Part shown: piece after piece, positions 1 to 6,678 of the stretch
Position numbering within the stretch: the first letter of the stretch is position 1
Layout: every line of letters starts with the position of its first letter
Assembly: GCA_016866815.1 (NCBI GenBank)
Contig: VGKZ01000011.1
Span: forward strand, 1-16,504
Origin: Candidatus Peregrinibacteria bacterium
GTDB lineage: Bacteria; Patescibacteriota; Gracilibacteria; Peribacterales; Peribacteraceae
Direction: 5' to 3'
DNA: 16,504 nucleotides
The notes under the pieces: model-generated
Databases searched by the model: none
What the model saw: the letters and a program-made list of their open reading frames with translations, nothing else
What the model was told of the DNA's origin: nothing
Made by a program: the position numbers and the translations under genes

Positions 1-236
1 CCGCAGGCCGCACACTGGGAAACCCCTACTTTACGGGTGAGGGACCGTGGTACCACATGCTCGTCATCCGCGGCTACGACCAGAAGTACTTCATCACAAA
101 TGATCCCGGCACCAGACGCGGCGAAGCGTACTCCTACAAGCACGATGTGCTGCTGAACGCAGTCCATGACTGGACAGGTGTGGCAGAGGAGACGGAGAAT
201 GGAGAGAAACGCATGCTCATCGTGACACCAAAGTAG
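1..236 (+). CDS. C39-like cysteine peptidase, C-terminal fragment
   Basis: Open from the window edge (reading frame begins at base 3) to a TAG at 234-236; about 77 residues are visible and the start lies outside. The fragment carries the C-terminal half of a papain-like C39 peptidase fold: WYHMLVIRGYD supplies the expected catalytic His in its hydrophobic strand, and ITNDPGTRRGE looks like the loop carrying the third triad residue (Asp). The catalytic Cys would lie upstream and cannot be checked. In the family such proteins are usually exported or membrane-anchored peptidases acting on peptides or leader sequences; the substrate here is unknown. The gene converges on the csaA-like gene with only 7 nt between the stops and no obvious terminator hairpin. 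A non-proteolytic C39-like domain is possible. Confidence 0.75.
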   Translation, partial: AGRTLGNPYFTGEGPWYHMLVIRGYDQKYFITNDPGTRRGEAYSYKHDVLLNAVHDWTGVAEETENGEKRMLIVTPK

Positions 237-243
237 CACGGTA

Positions 244-576
244 TCAGTACATCCTGCCGCCCAGAGGCACATCGGAATCGGCGGCAATCAGGACAACGTT
301 TCCCCTGTCATCCGGAACTCCGAGTGTCAGTACTTCGGAGAGGAACGGACCGATCTGCCGCGGCGGAAAATTCACCACTGCCAGAACATTCCTTCCGAGC
401 AGCGATTCCTTCGTGTAGTTTTCGGTAATTTGTGCCGAGGACTTCTTCACTCCGATGACCGACCCGAAATCGATCGCCAGCCTGAAAGCGGGCTTTCGTG
501 CCTCTGGAAAGTCCTCAACCTGCGTTATTTTTCCTACGCGGATATCGATCTCCTTAAACTGTTCTACGGTTGCCAT
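244..576 (-). CDS. csaA: CsaA-type tRNA-binding domain protein
   Basis: A 110-residue protein consisting of one tRNA-binding OB-fold (the EMAP-II/Trbp111 type), the usual length for free-standing CsaA. Visible signatures are FKEIDIRVGKI at the N terminus, IGVKKSSAQIT in the middle, and NFPPRQIGPFLSEVL followed by the C-terminal VVLIAADSDVPLGGRMY. In Bacillus CsaA is a dimer described as a secretion-related chaperone, and the fold binds tRNA; which role applies here is not shown by sequence. It starts at ATG 576. No Shine-Dalgarno is visible, and a possible 30-codon ORF ends 3 nt upstream (580-672), so translation may be coupled to that. It converges with the C39-like gene. Confidence 0.88.
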   Translation of the reverse strand: MATVEQFKEIDIRVGKITQVEDFPEARKPAFRLAIDFGSVIGVKKSSAQITENYTKESLLGRNVLAVVNFPPRQIGPFLSEVLTLGVPDDRGNVVLIAADSDVPLGGRMY

Positions 577-579
577 ACA

Positions 580-672
580 CTATCCGACTGCAAGCATGAG
601 CATGCAGAGCAATACAATTGCGGAAATGTTGACTCCGATGAACGGGAACGTATTCGATGAACTTTTTCTCAT
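580..672 (-). CDS. possible 30-residue single-helix membrane peptide upstream of csaA
   Basis: An ATG at 672 opens 30 codons closed by TAG at 580-582, 3 nt before the csaA ATG. The N terminus is basic and polar (MRKSSSNTFPF) and the rest is hydrophobic (IVLLCMLMLAVG), so it resembles a tiny membrane peptide or a bare signal-type helix. There is no Shine-Dalgarno and no recognised homology. The close spacing suggests a leader peptide or operon partner of csaA, but a chance ORF in untranslated leader DNA is an equal possibility. Confidence 0.3.
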   Translation of the reverse strand: MRKSSSNTFPFIGVNISAIVLLCMLMLAVG

Positions 673-907
673 AGGAATGAGGGTGATACAAGTGCAACCA
701 GAGCAGATTACTCACCGGAACACTCTGGGCAAGTGATGATGTATTGCGCTTCTGTCACTATGGTATTTAAGTGCTGATGCAGGAAATTGATCGATACATT
801 CATGACCGATTACCATGGAAATTCTTGCCCCGTTTGCAGTACGGATTTCTTACGTGTTGAACAAATTTTGTGAACGGGTATGCGTCAACGGAACATGACA
901 TGACTGT

Positions 908-923
908 AGCGACCGATGTCGCT
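908..923. promoter_or_regulatory. inverted repeat abutting the transketolase -35 box
   Basis: AGCGAC-CGAT-GTCGCT is a perfect 6-bp inverted repeat with a 4-nt centre, ending at the base before the TTGCGG hexamer at 924. Its position suits an operator for a dimeric regulator. It has no T-tract on either side, so it is not a terminator. It could be coincidental. Confidence 0.3.
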
Positions 924-952
924 TTGCGGTGGAGCGGTTCAAACTCTAGAAT
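924..952 (+). promoter_or_regulatory. predicted transketolase promoter
   Basis: TTGCGG (924-929) and TAGAAT (947-952) are separated by exactly 17 nt. The -10 matches the sigma-70 consensus at 5 of 6 positions and the -35 keeps the TTG core. The expected transcription start near 959 gives a short leader to the ATG at 986, and lies 5-6 nt before an in-frame TTG at 965. Confidence 0.5.
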
Positions 953-985
953 CGCTCTCGCACATTGCGCTTACCCCGAGCATTC

Positions 986-3304
986 ATGACAAGTTCACGA
1001 CCATCTGCTGCGTCACTCGAGACTAGCGCAGATACTCCCCTTTCCTGCAGAAGAATTCTTGCATCTTCCACGAAGGCGCAGAGGGTGTGGATCGGTCCTC
1101 AGTCAGCGAAATCGCTCAGTGCTGAAGACAGCAAGGCCTACGTGCTCGCTCACACGATCATGTGCCACATAGCAGTCCGAGCACCTGCTGCCCATGCATC
1201 CGGCCACCCGGGCGGACCACTCTCGGCATTTACCTTCAGTTACTTTCTCTCCAAGCGCCGCGATCCGGGGAGAGACCAGCCTCTGAGGATCAGCGCAGGT
1301 CATCTCTCACTGCTTTCCTACACTCTGCAGTGGCTGTTTGGTCGCGAGGGTAAGGACGCACGTCTCGCGTCTCCTGCCTCTATCATCGAAGCATTCCGTA
1401 CACCAAAGGGTCTTCCGGGGCACGTGGAGGCAGGTATAGGAGATATCCCTTTCGGCACTGGTCCGCTCGGCAAAGGCGTCAGCCAGGCGTTGGGGGTGGC
1501 CTTCGGACTGAAGCATCGAAGACTCCCCGGCACGGTGGATGTTCTCATGGCCGACGGTGACAGCCAGGAGGGACAAATTATGGAAGCATTTCGTCTGGCA
1601 CCTGTTCTGAAAACATCCAATCTCATCGTTCACGGAGATTTCAACGACATACAACTCTCCGGTGTGCCGTCACAGACCATGGCGACGGATATGGCATCAA
1701 TCGCAGATGCTGCGGGATGGAATGTTGTCGAGGTTCAGAATGGCAATGATCCCGGACAAGTCGTCGCAGCACTGGATGCAGCGGATGCATTGCAGAATTC
1801 AGACCATCCGACCTTCGTCTGCTACTACACGACCATGGGCCACGGTGTGAAGTTGATGGAAGACGGAAGCACGAGTGGTAAGAAGAACTGGCATGGGACC
1901 CCCATGAAGAAGGAGGAAGCAGAGCAGGCCATCGCTCTTCTCCCCGATCTCGATGCAGCCATCAAGTCATACGAGTCCTTCCGCAGTGAAGAGAAGAAGC
2001 GTTTCACAAAGAGCCAGAGAGTCGTCACGGATATCACCCTGCCCTGGGAAGCAGCATCGCTGAAGAAGAACGGATACACGAGAACCGTGACCACAGAAAA
2101 GAATGCTGCTCGCAAAGATTTCGGCTCGGTGCACTTGGCTTCGCTCATGAGAGCCGACGAACGTATTGTCGTTCTCCATGCCGACTTGGCAGGTTCCGGA
2201 GGATTTGATGATGTCGAGAAGCTGTTCCCCTCCCGTGTTATCAACGTCGGTGTGGCGGAGGCGAACATGGCCATGATGGCCTCTGGCATGCGTCAGGCAG
2301 GGTTGCTTCCCGTCACCTACACCTTTGCGGCATTCGGTACGAACGAGGCACGCGCAAGCGCGCGACTGATTGATATCAACTGCGGACATACACGATGCTC
2401 TGTTCTCCATGATTGCACACACGCGGGCCTCTCTGTGGGAGAGGACGGTGAGACCCATCAAGAGCGTCACTACCTGAATATCCCCTTCGATCATACGCAA
2501 GTTTGGATGCCTGCAGATGCCAATCAGGCAGCTGCGATGGCTGAAAAAGGGATGGAGCTCATCGCAGAAGGTCACACGAGTGTCTTCATCTTCATGCCCC
2601 GCAGTGGGAGCAACGCTGTCCTGGCGGCAAAGGGTAAGCCTTTCTACGATTCCTCCTATGCATTCGATGGACGCATGGATATGCTCAGGGGCTCCGGCGG
2701 CTTCACAGATCAAGCAACACTGATCGCTTCAGGTGCAACACTGGAGCCCGCGCTCGCCGCCGCAGATGCCCTACTCCATGCCAAGGAGAGAGTGCACGTC
2801 CGCCTCCTGAACGCTTCGTGCATTCGTCCGATCGATGCGTCGGCCATCCTCCACGCAGCACTGGAGACCGCGCACCTGATCGTCGTCGAGGACCACAGCA
2901 GTGAAGGCGGAATCGCCTCGCAGGTTGCCGACGTCATTGCAGACTTCTCCATCCCCTGCTCTCTCCGCAGACTGGGTGTGAACCATTATTTCCCTTCGGC
3001 ACCGTCGCACGACCTCATGTTCCTGGCAGGCATAGATAGGGATAGCATCCTCGACGCAGTTGAGGATGAACTTCGCGTTGAAATTTGCGGAGGTGAGGAT
3101 GCGCTTGTCACATTCATTCATGAGTTCGTGCACAATGTCCGTCACAGCAGATTCCGGAAGTCCTGTACGGAATTCATTGAGCGCCTCACGGGCGAGAAAG
3201 GATATCTGGAGGCCCTGAGAACCGCATGGGCGAATCGTGAGTTCCCGGTTGAGCGTCTCCCTGACAGCGCAACACTATTGTCACGCCTGCAAGATCTGCT
3301 CTAG
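986..3304 (+). CDS. tkt: transketolase (thiamine diphosphate-dependent), long form
   Basis: A 772-residue protein if it starts at ATG 986; an in-frame TTG at 965 would add seven residues. Transketolase moves two-carbon units between sugar phosphates in the cytosolic non-oxidative pentose phosphate pathway, using thiamine diphosphate and Mg. Visible signatures: HASGHPGG near residue 75; a GTGPLGKG glycine loop near 160; the cofactor motif ADGDSQEGQ (about 189-197) with its Asn in GDFNDIQ (about 217-223); and the pyrimidine-domain glutamate in NVGVAEANMA (near 425) followed by VGEDGETHQE. The C-terminal domain shows ASGATLEPAL and VVEDHSSEGG. It is about 100 residues longer than typical transketolases, with an N-terminal extension of 40-50 residues and a C-terminal tail of about 80 (from VTFIHEFVHN). 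No SD is seen. It is transcribed from the promoter at 924-952, apparently as a single gene. The family is certain; the donor/acceptor preference is not. Confidence 0.9.
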   Translation: MTSSRPSAASLETSADTPLSCRRILASSTKAQRVWIGPQSAKSLSAEDSKAYVLAHTIMCHIAVRAPAAHASGHPGGPLSAFTFSYFLSKRRDPGRDQPLRISAGHLSLLSYTLQWLFGREGKDARLASPASIIEAFRTPKGLPGHVEAGIGDIPFGTGPLGKGVSQALGVAFGLKHRRLPGTVDVLMADGDSQEGQIMEAFRLAPVLKTSNLIVHGDFNDIQLSGVPSQTMATDMASIADAAGWNVVEVQNGNDPGQVVAALDAADALQNSDHPTFVCYYTTMGHGVKLMEDGSTSGKKNWHGTPMKKEEAEQAIALLPDLDAAIKSYESFRSEEKKRFTKSQRVVTDITLPWEAASLKKNGYTRTVTTEKNAARKDFGSVHLASLMRADERIVVLHADLAGSGGFDDVEKLFPSRVINVGVAEANMAMMASGMRQAGLLPVTYTFAAFGTNEARASARLIDINCGHTRCSVLHDCTHAGLSVGEDGETHQERHYLNIPFDHTQVWMPADANQAAAMAEKGMELIAEGHTSVFIFMPRSGSNAVLAAKGKPFYDSSYAFDGRMDMLRGSGGFTDQATLIASGATLEPALAAADALLHAKERVHVRLLNASCIRPIDASAILHAALETAHLIVVEDHSSEGGIASQVADVIADFSIPCSLRRLGVNHYFPSAPSHDLMFLAGIDRDSILDAVEDELRVEICGGEDALVTFIHEFVHNVRHSRFRKSCTEFIERLTGEKGYLEALRTAWANREFPVERLPDSATLLSRLQDLL

Positions 3305-3313
3305 TACACCATG

Positions 3314-3331
3314 CTCCTTGCGGAGTTTTGT
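3314..3331 (+). terminator. weak possible terminator of transketolase
   Basis: CTCC-TTGC-GGAG (3314-3325) forms a 4-bp hairpin, 5-bp counting a flanking G-T pair, followed by TTTTG, nine bases after the transketolase stop. The stem is short for an intrinsic terminator, so this is tentative. Confidence 0.3.
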
Positions 3332-3353
3332 TCGGCAACATAGGCTAGATGTG

Positions 3354-3477
3354 CGGCTGGCCTGCCGGCCGTAGCGGGAGTCCGGAGTTTTACATCAATG
3401 ATGCCCACCTTCGCGCAGCCGTCGCCAAGCACTGGCCGGCAGAGACGTCTTCGGTGGGCAGCCTCCTGCAGAGGCTG
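3354..3477 (+). other. structured leader region upstream of tRNA-Ser
   Basis: Three inverted repeats lie in the 172 nt between transketolase and the tRNA: CGGCTGG-CCTG-CCGGCCG (3354-3371, one G-T pair); TGCCCACC (3402-3409) with GGTGGGCA (3453-3460), enclosing 43 nt; and CAGCCTC-CTGCA-GAGGCTG (3459-3477). The last shares its final G with the first tRNA base and overlaps the second repeat by two bases, so the two would compete. This may be tRNA precursor leader structure or an unrecognised small RNA. I see none of the hallmarks of SRP RNA, 6S RNA, RNase P RNA or tmRNA. Confidence 0.35.
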
Positions 3478-3567
3478 GAAGGGTGGCCGAGTGGTCTATG
3501 GCGGCGGTCTTGAAAACCGCTATCCGCTTCATGCGGATCGGGGGTTCGAATCCCTCCCCTTCCGCCA
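3477..3567 (+). tRNA. tRNA-Ser (anticodon TGA)
   Basis: A 91-nt class II tRNA with an encoded CCA end. The acceptor stem pairs GGAAGGG (3477-3483) with CCCTTCC (3557-3563); G3564 is the discriminator, followed by CCA. The anticodon stem GCGGT/ACCGC encloses CTTGAAA, giving anticodon TGA at 3511-3513 (reads UCA and related Ser codons). A long variable arm built around ATCCGC..GCGGAT is typical of tRNA-Ser. The T-arm is GGGGG-TTCGAAT-CCCTC with one G-T pair. The D-arm begins TGGCCGAGTGG, also typical of Ser/Leu tRNAs. Confidence 0.97.
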
Positions 3568-3584
3568 TGAATACGAAGATTTCG

Positions 3585-3613
3585 TTGATGAGTACCGCCT
3601 GAACGGATAGCAT
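3585..3613 (+). promoter_or_regulatory. predicted promoter of the SLH-ribK-mur operon
   Basis: TTGATG (3585-3590) and TAGCAT (3608-3613) are 17 nt apart, each 4 of 6 to the sigma-70 consensus. A start near 3620 would leave a leader of about 25 nt before ATG 3645. It lies just 18 nt after the tRNA end, so readthrough from the tRNA transcript is an alternative. Confidence 0.4.
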
Positions 3614-3644
3614 AGAGCTACCCTTCACTCTGTCCCGCGCTCAC

Positions 3645-4661
3645 ATGATGCTCATGAGAAAGGCATCGCTCATCTTCACTCTGACATTGTGCGCTGCGCC
3701 TTCTGTTTGCGCGCAATCATTTACGGATGTTCCGAAGGATCATTTTGCGTATGAAGCCATTGAGTACTTGAAAGCGTTGTCGACGATTAGCGGCTATGCC
3801 GATGGCACATTCCGCCCCAATCAAATAGTAAATAGGGCTGAAGCTCTGAAAATCATCATAGCACCGCTGGTAAAGCCGGCGGACATCGTGAGCGCAGGCA
3901 AGGCAAAGAGTGTTTTTGCAGATGTAGCTGATGATTCATGGTTTAAGCCGTTTGTAGAAATTGCACGTGCATCAAAAATTATCGACGGACCGCCGCAGAA
4001 AAATGACTTCAACGGTACGCGCCCTGTATTGAAAGCCGAGTTTGTGAAGATGACGCAGAACGCATTTGGCGCTGATGCCAAATCTTCATTCAGTGAAATT
4101 CGCCTTCCATTGAGTGCAGATGTTGCGAATGTGGATGCGTGGTTTTACCCGTATATGCGTTATGGGATCTCCTCATCGATGCTCATGGCTGACGCCAGAG
4201 AGTTATTGCATCCCGAGAAAGAAGTCACAAGGGCAGAAGCTGCGCTTCTCCTGTATCGCTACATGATGTACACGCAGAACAGACGAACACAGGCACTTAT
4301 TTCCGCCGCTGAGAATGAGATGCTCCTTGTCCTGCAGCATCTGGACTCCGGGAACGAGGTGGCAGCTCAGCATGCTTCTGCACGAGCACTGCTCACTACC
4401 CGTGGCGCCCACATTCAGAAGGCAGACGATACTGCAGTACAGGGTGTCGTTAAACTCGCGGAGGCCTTCCGGGCACTGGTCCGTGCACAGACCGCGCAGA
4501 AACAGTCTCAGTTTGACGAAGCGATTCGCCTTGCCGGAGATGCCTGGAATTTGGCGGCTCGCGCAAAAGAGAGATCGCGCGACTTCGCGGACATCAGCGC
4601 ACAGATTCAAGGCATCGCCAAGGAGACGGCGAATGCTGCCAGGGATCAGAAGACACCGTAA
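3645..4661 (+). CDS. exported S-layer homology (SLH) domain protein
   Basis: A 338-residue protein beginning with a Sec signal peptide (MRKASLIFTLTL core, likely cleavage after VCAQ near residue 24). Three SLH modules follow: FTDVPKDHFAYEAIEYL with GYADGTFRPN and VNRAEALKII (about 26-72); FADVADDSWFKPFVEIA with a degenerate middle (about 90-141); and SADVANVDAWFYPYMRYG with VTRAEAALLLYRYM (about 152-206). SLH trios bind secondary wall polymers and hold proteins to the cell surface. The C-terminal 130 residues are Ala/Gln-rich, predicted helical or coiled, without a recognised domain. Several Met codons (3645, 3648, 3654) could start it, and no SD is visible. Codons in the first half are visibly AT-richer than in neighbouring genes. 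It is the first gene of an operon: the riboflavin kinase ATG is 4 nt after its stop. The function of the helical tail is unknown. Confidence 0.88.
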   Translation: MMLMRKASLIFTLTLCAAPSVCAQSFTDVPKDHFAYEAIEYLKALSTISGYADGTFRPNQIVNRAEALKIIIAPLVKPADIVSAGKAKSVFADVADDSWFKPFVEIARASKIIDGPPQKNDFNGTRPVLKAEFVKMTQNAFGADAKSSFSEIRLPLSADVANVDAWFYPYMRYGISSSMLMADARELLHPEKEVTRAEAALLLYRYMMYTQNRRTQALISAAENEMLLVLQHLDSGNEVAAQHASARALLTTRGAHIQKADDTAVQGVVKLAEAFRALVRAQTAQKQSQFDEAIRLAGDAWNLAARAKERSRDFADISAQIQGIAKETANAARDQKTP

Positions 4662-4664
4662 ACC

Positions 4665-5045
4665 ATGGAACCATATCCAGCATTCACGGCAGGGACGGTT
4701 CGTGGATACGGAAACGGCAAGATGATCGGCATTCCGACGATCAATCTCTCCATGGGAAACGTACCGAAAGATTTACCGGAGGGTGTCTATGCATGCCGAG
4801 CATCCATTGGTCAAAACGAACCTGCACCTGCCACCATGCACCTGGGGCCACGGCCGGTTTTCGGACAGGAATCTTCCTGCGAGATTCATTTTCTCGATGC
4901 GAAGGACATACCGTTCCCGGAAACAGTCACTGTGTACCCTATCCAATGGCTCAGGGATATTCGCAATTTTAGCTCGAAAGAGGATCTCGTAAGGCAAATT
5001 CTGGCAGACAACGATGAGGCTCGTGGTATTCTGGCCATCTCATGA
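4665..5045 (+). CDS. ribF: stand-alone riboflavin kinase
   Basis: A 126-residue flavokinase domain, which phosphorylates riboflavin with ATP to FMN in the cytosol. The family loop reads GYGNGKMIGIPTINL (14-28), containing the PTxN motif that binds ATP and Mg; EGVYAC (39-44) follows. LGPRPVFG (60-67) corresponds to the usual GxRPTF segment, and SCEIHFLD contains the Glu (E73) expected to be the catalytic base. Typical bacterial RibF has about 300 residues with an N-terminal FAD-synthetase (nucleotidyltransferase) domain; that domain is absent here and no partner is in the window, so FAD synthesis from FMN must be elsewhere or missing. It follows the SLH stop by 3 nt, and its TGA overlaps the next ATG (ATGA at 5042-5045), indicating translational coupling. 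The symbol is assigned by family; the gene is really the C-terminal half of ribF. Confidence 0.88.
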   Translation: MEPYPAFTAGTVRGYGNGKMIGIPTINLSMGNVPKDLPEGVYACRASIGQNEPAPATMHLGPRPVFGQESSCEIHFLDAKDIPFPETVTVYPIQWLRDIRNFSSKEDLVRQILADNDEARGILAIS

Positions 5046-6313
5046 TCGGAGCACTGAGATCTCTCCTTCCGGACCGGCATCCTCTGCGCCTCTTATGGCA
5101 CAAGTGCAAATCCGTTCTTGCAGCAGCACTGTATGGGTTTCCCGCGCGAAAGCTGACGGTCATCGGCATCACAGGAACAGACGGAAAAACGACAACCGTC
5201 GGCATGATTGCGCATATTCTCTGTGCAAACACTATACGCGTAGGAGCAGCATCCACAGCATTTCTGCAGATCGACGGTGAGCGCATGGAGAACGCATCAC
5301 ACCTCACATCTCTGAGCCCCTTTACACTGCAGAAATTTCTCCGCAGCCTGGTACACAAAGGATGTACGCATGCAGTCGTGGAAATGTCTTCTCATGGGCT
5401 GGTACAAAGCAGGACAGCGTGGACGTTCCCCTACGTTGCAGGCATCACCAATACGGCACTGGAGCACCTGGATTACCACGGAAGCATGGAACAGTACCGA
5501 CGGGATAAAGCTATCCTCTTTCGAATGCTGGGCGGCAAAGGTGTAAAAGTTTTGAATACGCTCGATGAAACGTACCGTACGTACAGAGACATTGCTTCGG
5601 AAAAAACAATCACCTACGGAGGACCGGATGCAGATCTACGCATCACCGATAGTACAGCGGATGCCGTCTCCTCCACGGCAACGGTGATCACCAAGGGGGG
5701 TGCACAGGAAAGACTGAAGCTTTCGATTCCTGGAACATACAACCTGGAGAATGCACTGTGCGCAATCGGGTGCAGCATGGCAGTGGGGATACCGATCAAA
5801 GCGTGCGTCACGGCCCTCGCAGGATTTTCCGGAATTCCCGGCCGCATGGAACGCATCGATGAGGGGCAGGATTTTTCCGTCTACGTCGACTTTGCAGTCT
5901 CTCCGCAGGCATACGAGAAGACTCTCAAGGCACTACGCACCATGGTCGGCGAGACCGGACGGGTGATGGTTCTCTGCAGCAGCTGCGGCAACCGCATGCG
6001 CGAAAAGCGTCCACAAGTCGGCCGTATTTGCTCCGAGTTTGCGGATATCGTCGTCGCAACGGAGGATGAAACGTACGGCGAGGATCCGCACGCTGTTCTC
6101 GAGGAAGTCTGGGAAGGCATCGATCAGTCGAAGTGTGAAGCGCACAAGATCTTCGATCGCAGGACCGCCATAGAATTTCTCCTGAAGAACGCGGGGCCTA
6201 GTGATGCTATTGTGCTCTGCGGCATGGGACCGTTTTCGACGTTTACGAAGCTGGAGGGCCGCATCCCATGGGACGAGAGATCCGTCGCACGGGAAATACT
6301 GAAGAGTATGTGA
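5042..6313 (+). CDS. MurE-like Mur ligase (divergent)
   Basis: A 423-residue ATP-dependent Mur ligase, closest in layout to MurE, which adds the third amino acid to UDP-MurNAc-dipeptide in cytosolic peptidoglycan precursor synthesis. The ATP loop is GTDGKTTT (45-52); EMSSHGL (114-120), TNTALEHLDYHGSMEQY (137-152) and the lysine expected to be carbamylated (K156 in RRDKAILF) follow, then GIPGRMERI (264-272). Departures from canonical MurE are marked. The region before the P-loop is about 44 residues instead of about 105, so the UDP-binding domain is truncated. The usual VDYAHTPD segment reads VDFAVSPQ (282-289), losing the His. The DNPR/DDPA-type amino-acid motif is replaced around EDETYGEDP (341-349), and GKGHE near the C terminus reads GMGPF (394-398). 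The added residue cannot be predicted, and a role in another wall-related ligation is possible. It starts at the ATG overlapping the riboflavin kinase stop. Confidence 0.85.
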   Translation: MIGALRSLLPDRHPLRLLWHKCKSVLAAALYGFPARKLTVIGITGTDGKTTTVGMIAHILCANTIRVGAASTAFLQIDGERMENASHLTSLSPFTLQKFLRSLVHKGCTHAVVEMSSHGLVQSRTAWTFPYVAGITNTALEHLDYHGSMEQYRRDKAILFRMLGGKGVKVLNTLDETYRTYRDIASEKTITYGGPDADLRITDSTADAVSSTATVITKGGAQERLKLSIPGTYNLENALCAIGCSMAVGIPIKACVTALAGFSGIPGRMERIDEGQDFSVYVDFAVSPQAYEKTLKALRTMVGETGRVMVLCSSCGNRMREKRPQVGRICSEFADIVVATEDETYGEDPHAVLEEVWEGIDQSKCEAHKIFDRRTAIEFLLKNAGPSDAIVLCGMGPFSTFTKLEGRIPWDERSVAREILKSM

Positions 6314-6322
6314 ATACAAAGC

Positions 6323-6348
6323 CGGCGCCCCGGGAACCCGGGACGCCG
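6323..6348. terminator. GC-rich terminator hairpin between convergent genes
   Basis: CGGCG-C-CCCGGG-AA-CCCGGG-A-CGCCG forms a long hairpin (5 bp, a C-A mismatch, then 5-6 bp) starting 9 nt after the Mur ligase stop. It is followed on the plus strand by ACTGTCTTTCGT and on the minus strand by GCTTTGTATT, both only moderately T-rich. The position between two converging genes suits a bidirectional terminator. Confidence 0.7.
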
Positions 6349-6383
6349 ACTGTCTTTCGTCATCTGTGTGGATGCGCGCTACT

Positions 6384-6587
6384 TCACATCCTTTCCTTCC
6401 ATGCCCAGAAGGGCTGGTCCATGTAGCGCCACTCGAGGTAGCGCCAGTAGAGGAACCAGCCGAAGAGCACCACGGCAATCATTGCCGCGAGGAATGGCCC
6501 CGTGCCAAAGGTATCCGCCAGCCACCTGGCAGTCGGATCCTGACACGGAGTGTTACGCCACGCCGCATTCCACCATTGCTTAAACAT
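6384..6587 (-). CDS. small single-pass membrane protein, unknown function
   Basis: A 67-residue protein with one strong transmembrane segment (about 31-50, FLAAMIAVVLFGWFLYWRYL). It is flanked by a Trp-rich N-terminal part (FKQWWNAAWRN) and an aromatic, basic C terminus (QPFWAWKERM); nine Trp in 67 residues is unusual. The call is supported by one of the few strong Shine-Dalgarno sites in the window (GGAGAGG, 3 nt before ATG 6587) and by a TTGACA promoter about 110 nt upstream on the same strand. Overlapping plus-strand frames are shadows. I do not recognise the family; the basic C-terminal end suggests a cytosolic C terminus. No partner gene is co-transcribed. Confidence 0.7.
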   Translation of the reverse strand: MFKQWWNAAWRNTPCQDPTARWLADTFGTGPFLAAMIAVVLFGWFLYWRYLEWRYMDQPFWAWKERM

Positions 6588-6678
6588 TTGCCTCTCCTCT
6601 GAAAGACAGGACTGCCTCCACGCGAGCGGTCATCGTGACCCACTAATGCACATGGAGACATGCACTGCCTCTGCTACG

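Larger units (their letters stand above)
577..985. other. intergenic control region between csaA and transketolase
   Basis: About 400 bp between two divergent genes. On the minus strand near csaA it holds only the possible 30-codon ORF (580-672). Longer plus-strand frames here (430-660, 455-736) are the antisense of csaA running into noncoding DNA. At the right end are a 6-bp hairpin/palindrome (908-923) and a promoter (924-952) for the transketolase. 673-900 shows no gene, RNA or clear repeat to my reading. Confidence 0.5.

Noticed and set aside
455..736. 93-residue plus-strand frame running from csaA antisense into the gap
   Set aside because: Half of it is antisense to csaA; no start signal and no recognisable protein.
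1967..2713. 248-residue minus-strand open frame
   Set aside because: Antisense of transketolase motifs that are certain on the plus strand; its Cys/His-rich composition is typical of a shadow frame.
3395..3628. Short ORFs on both strands across 3395-3628
   Set aside because: They cover the tRNA-Ser gene. The EGEGFEPP-type peptide is the well-known false translation of tRNA T-arm sequence.
6366..6602. Two plus-strand frames of 71-78 residues
   Set aside because: Antisense of the small membrane protein, which has a strong SD and promoter on the minus strand.
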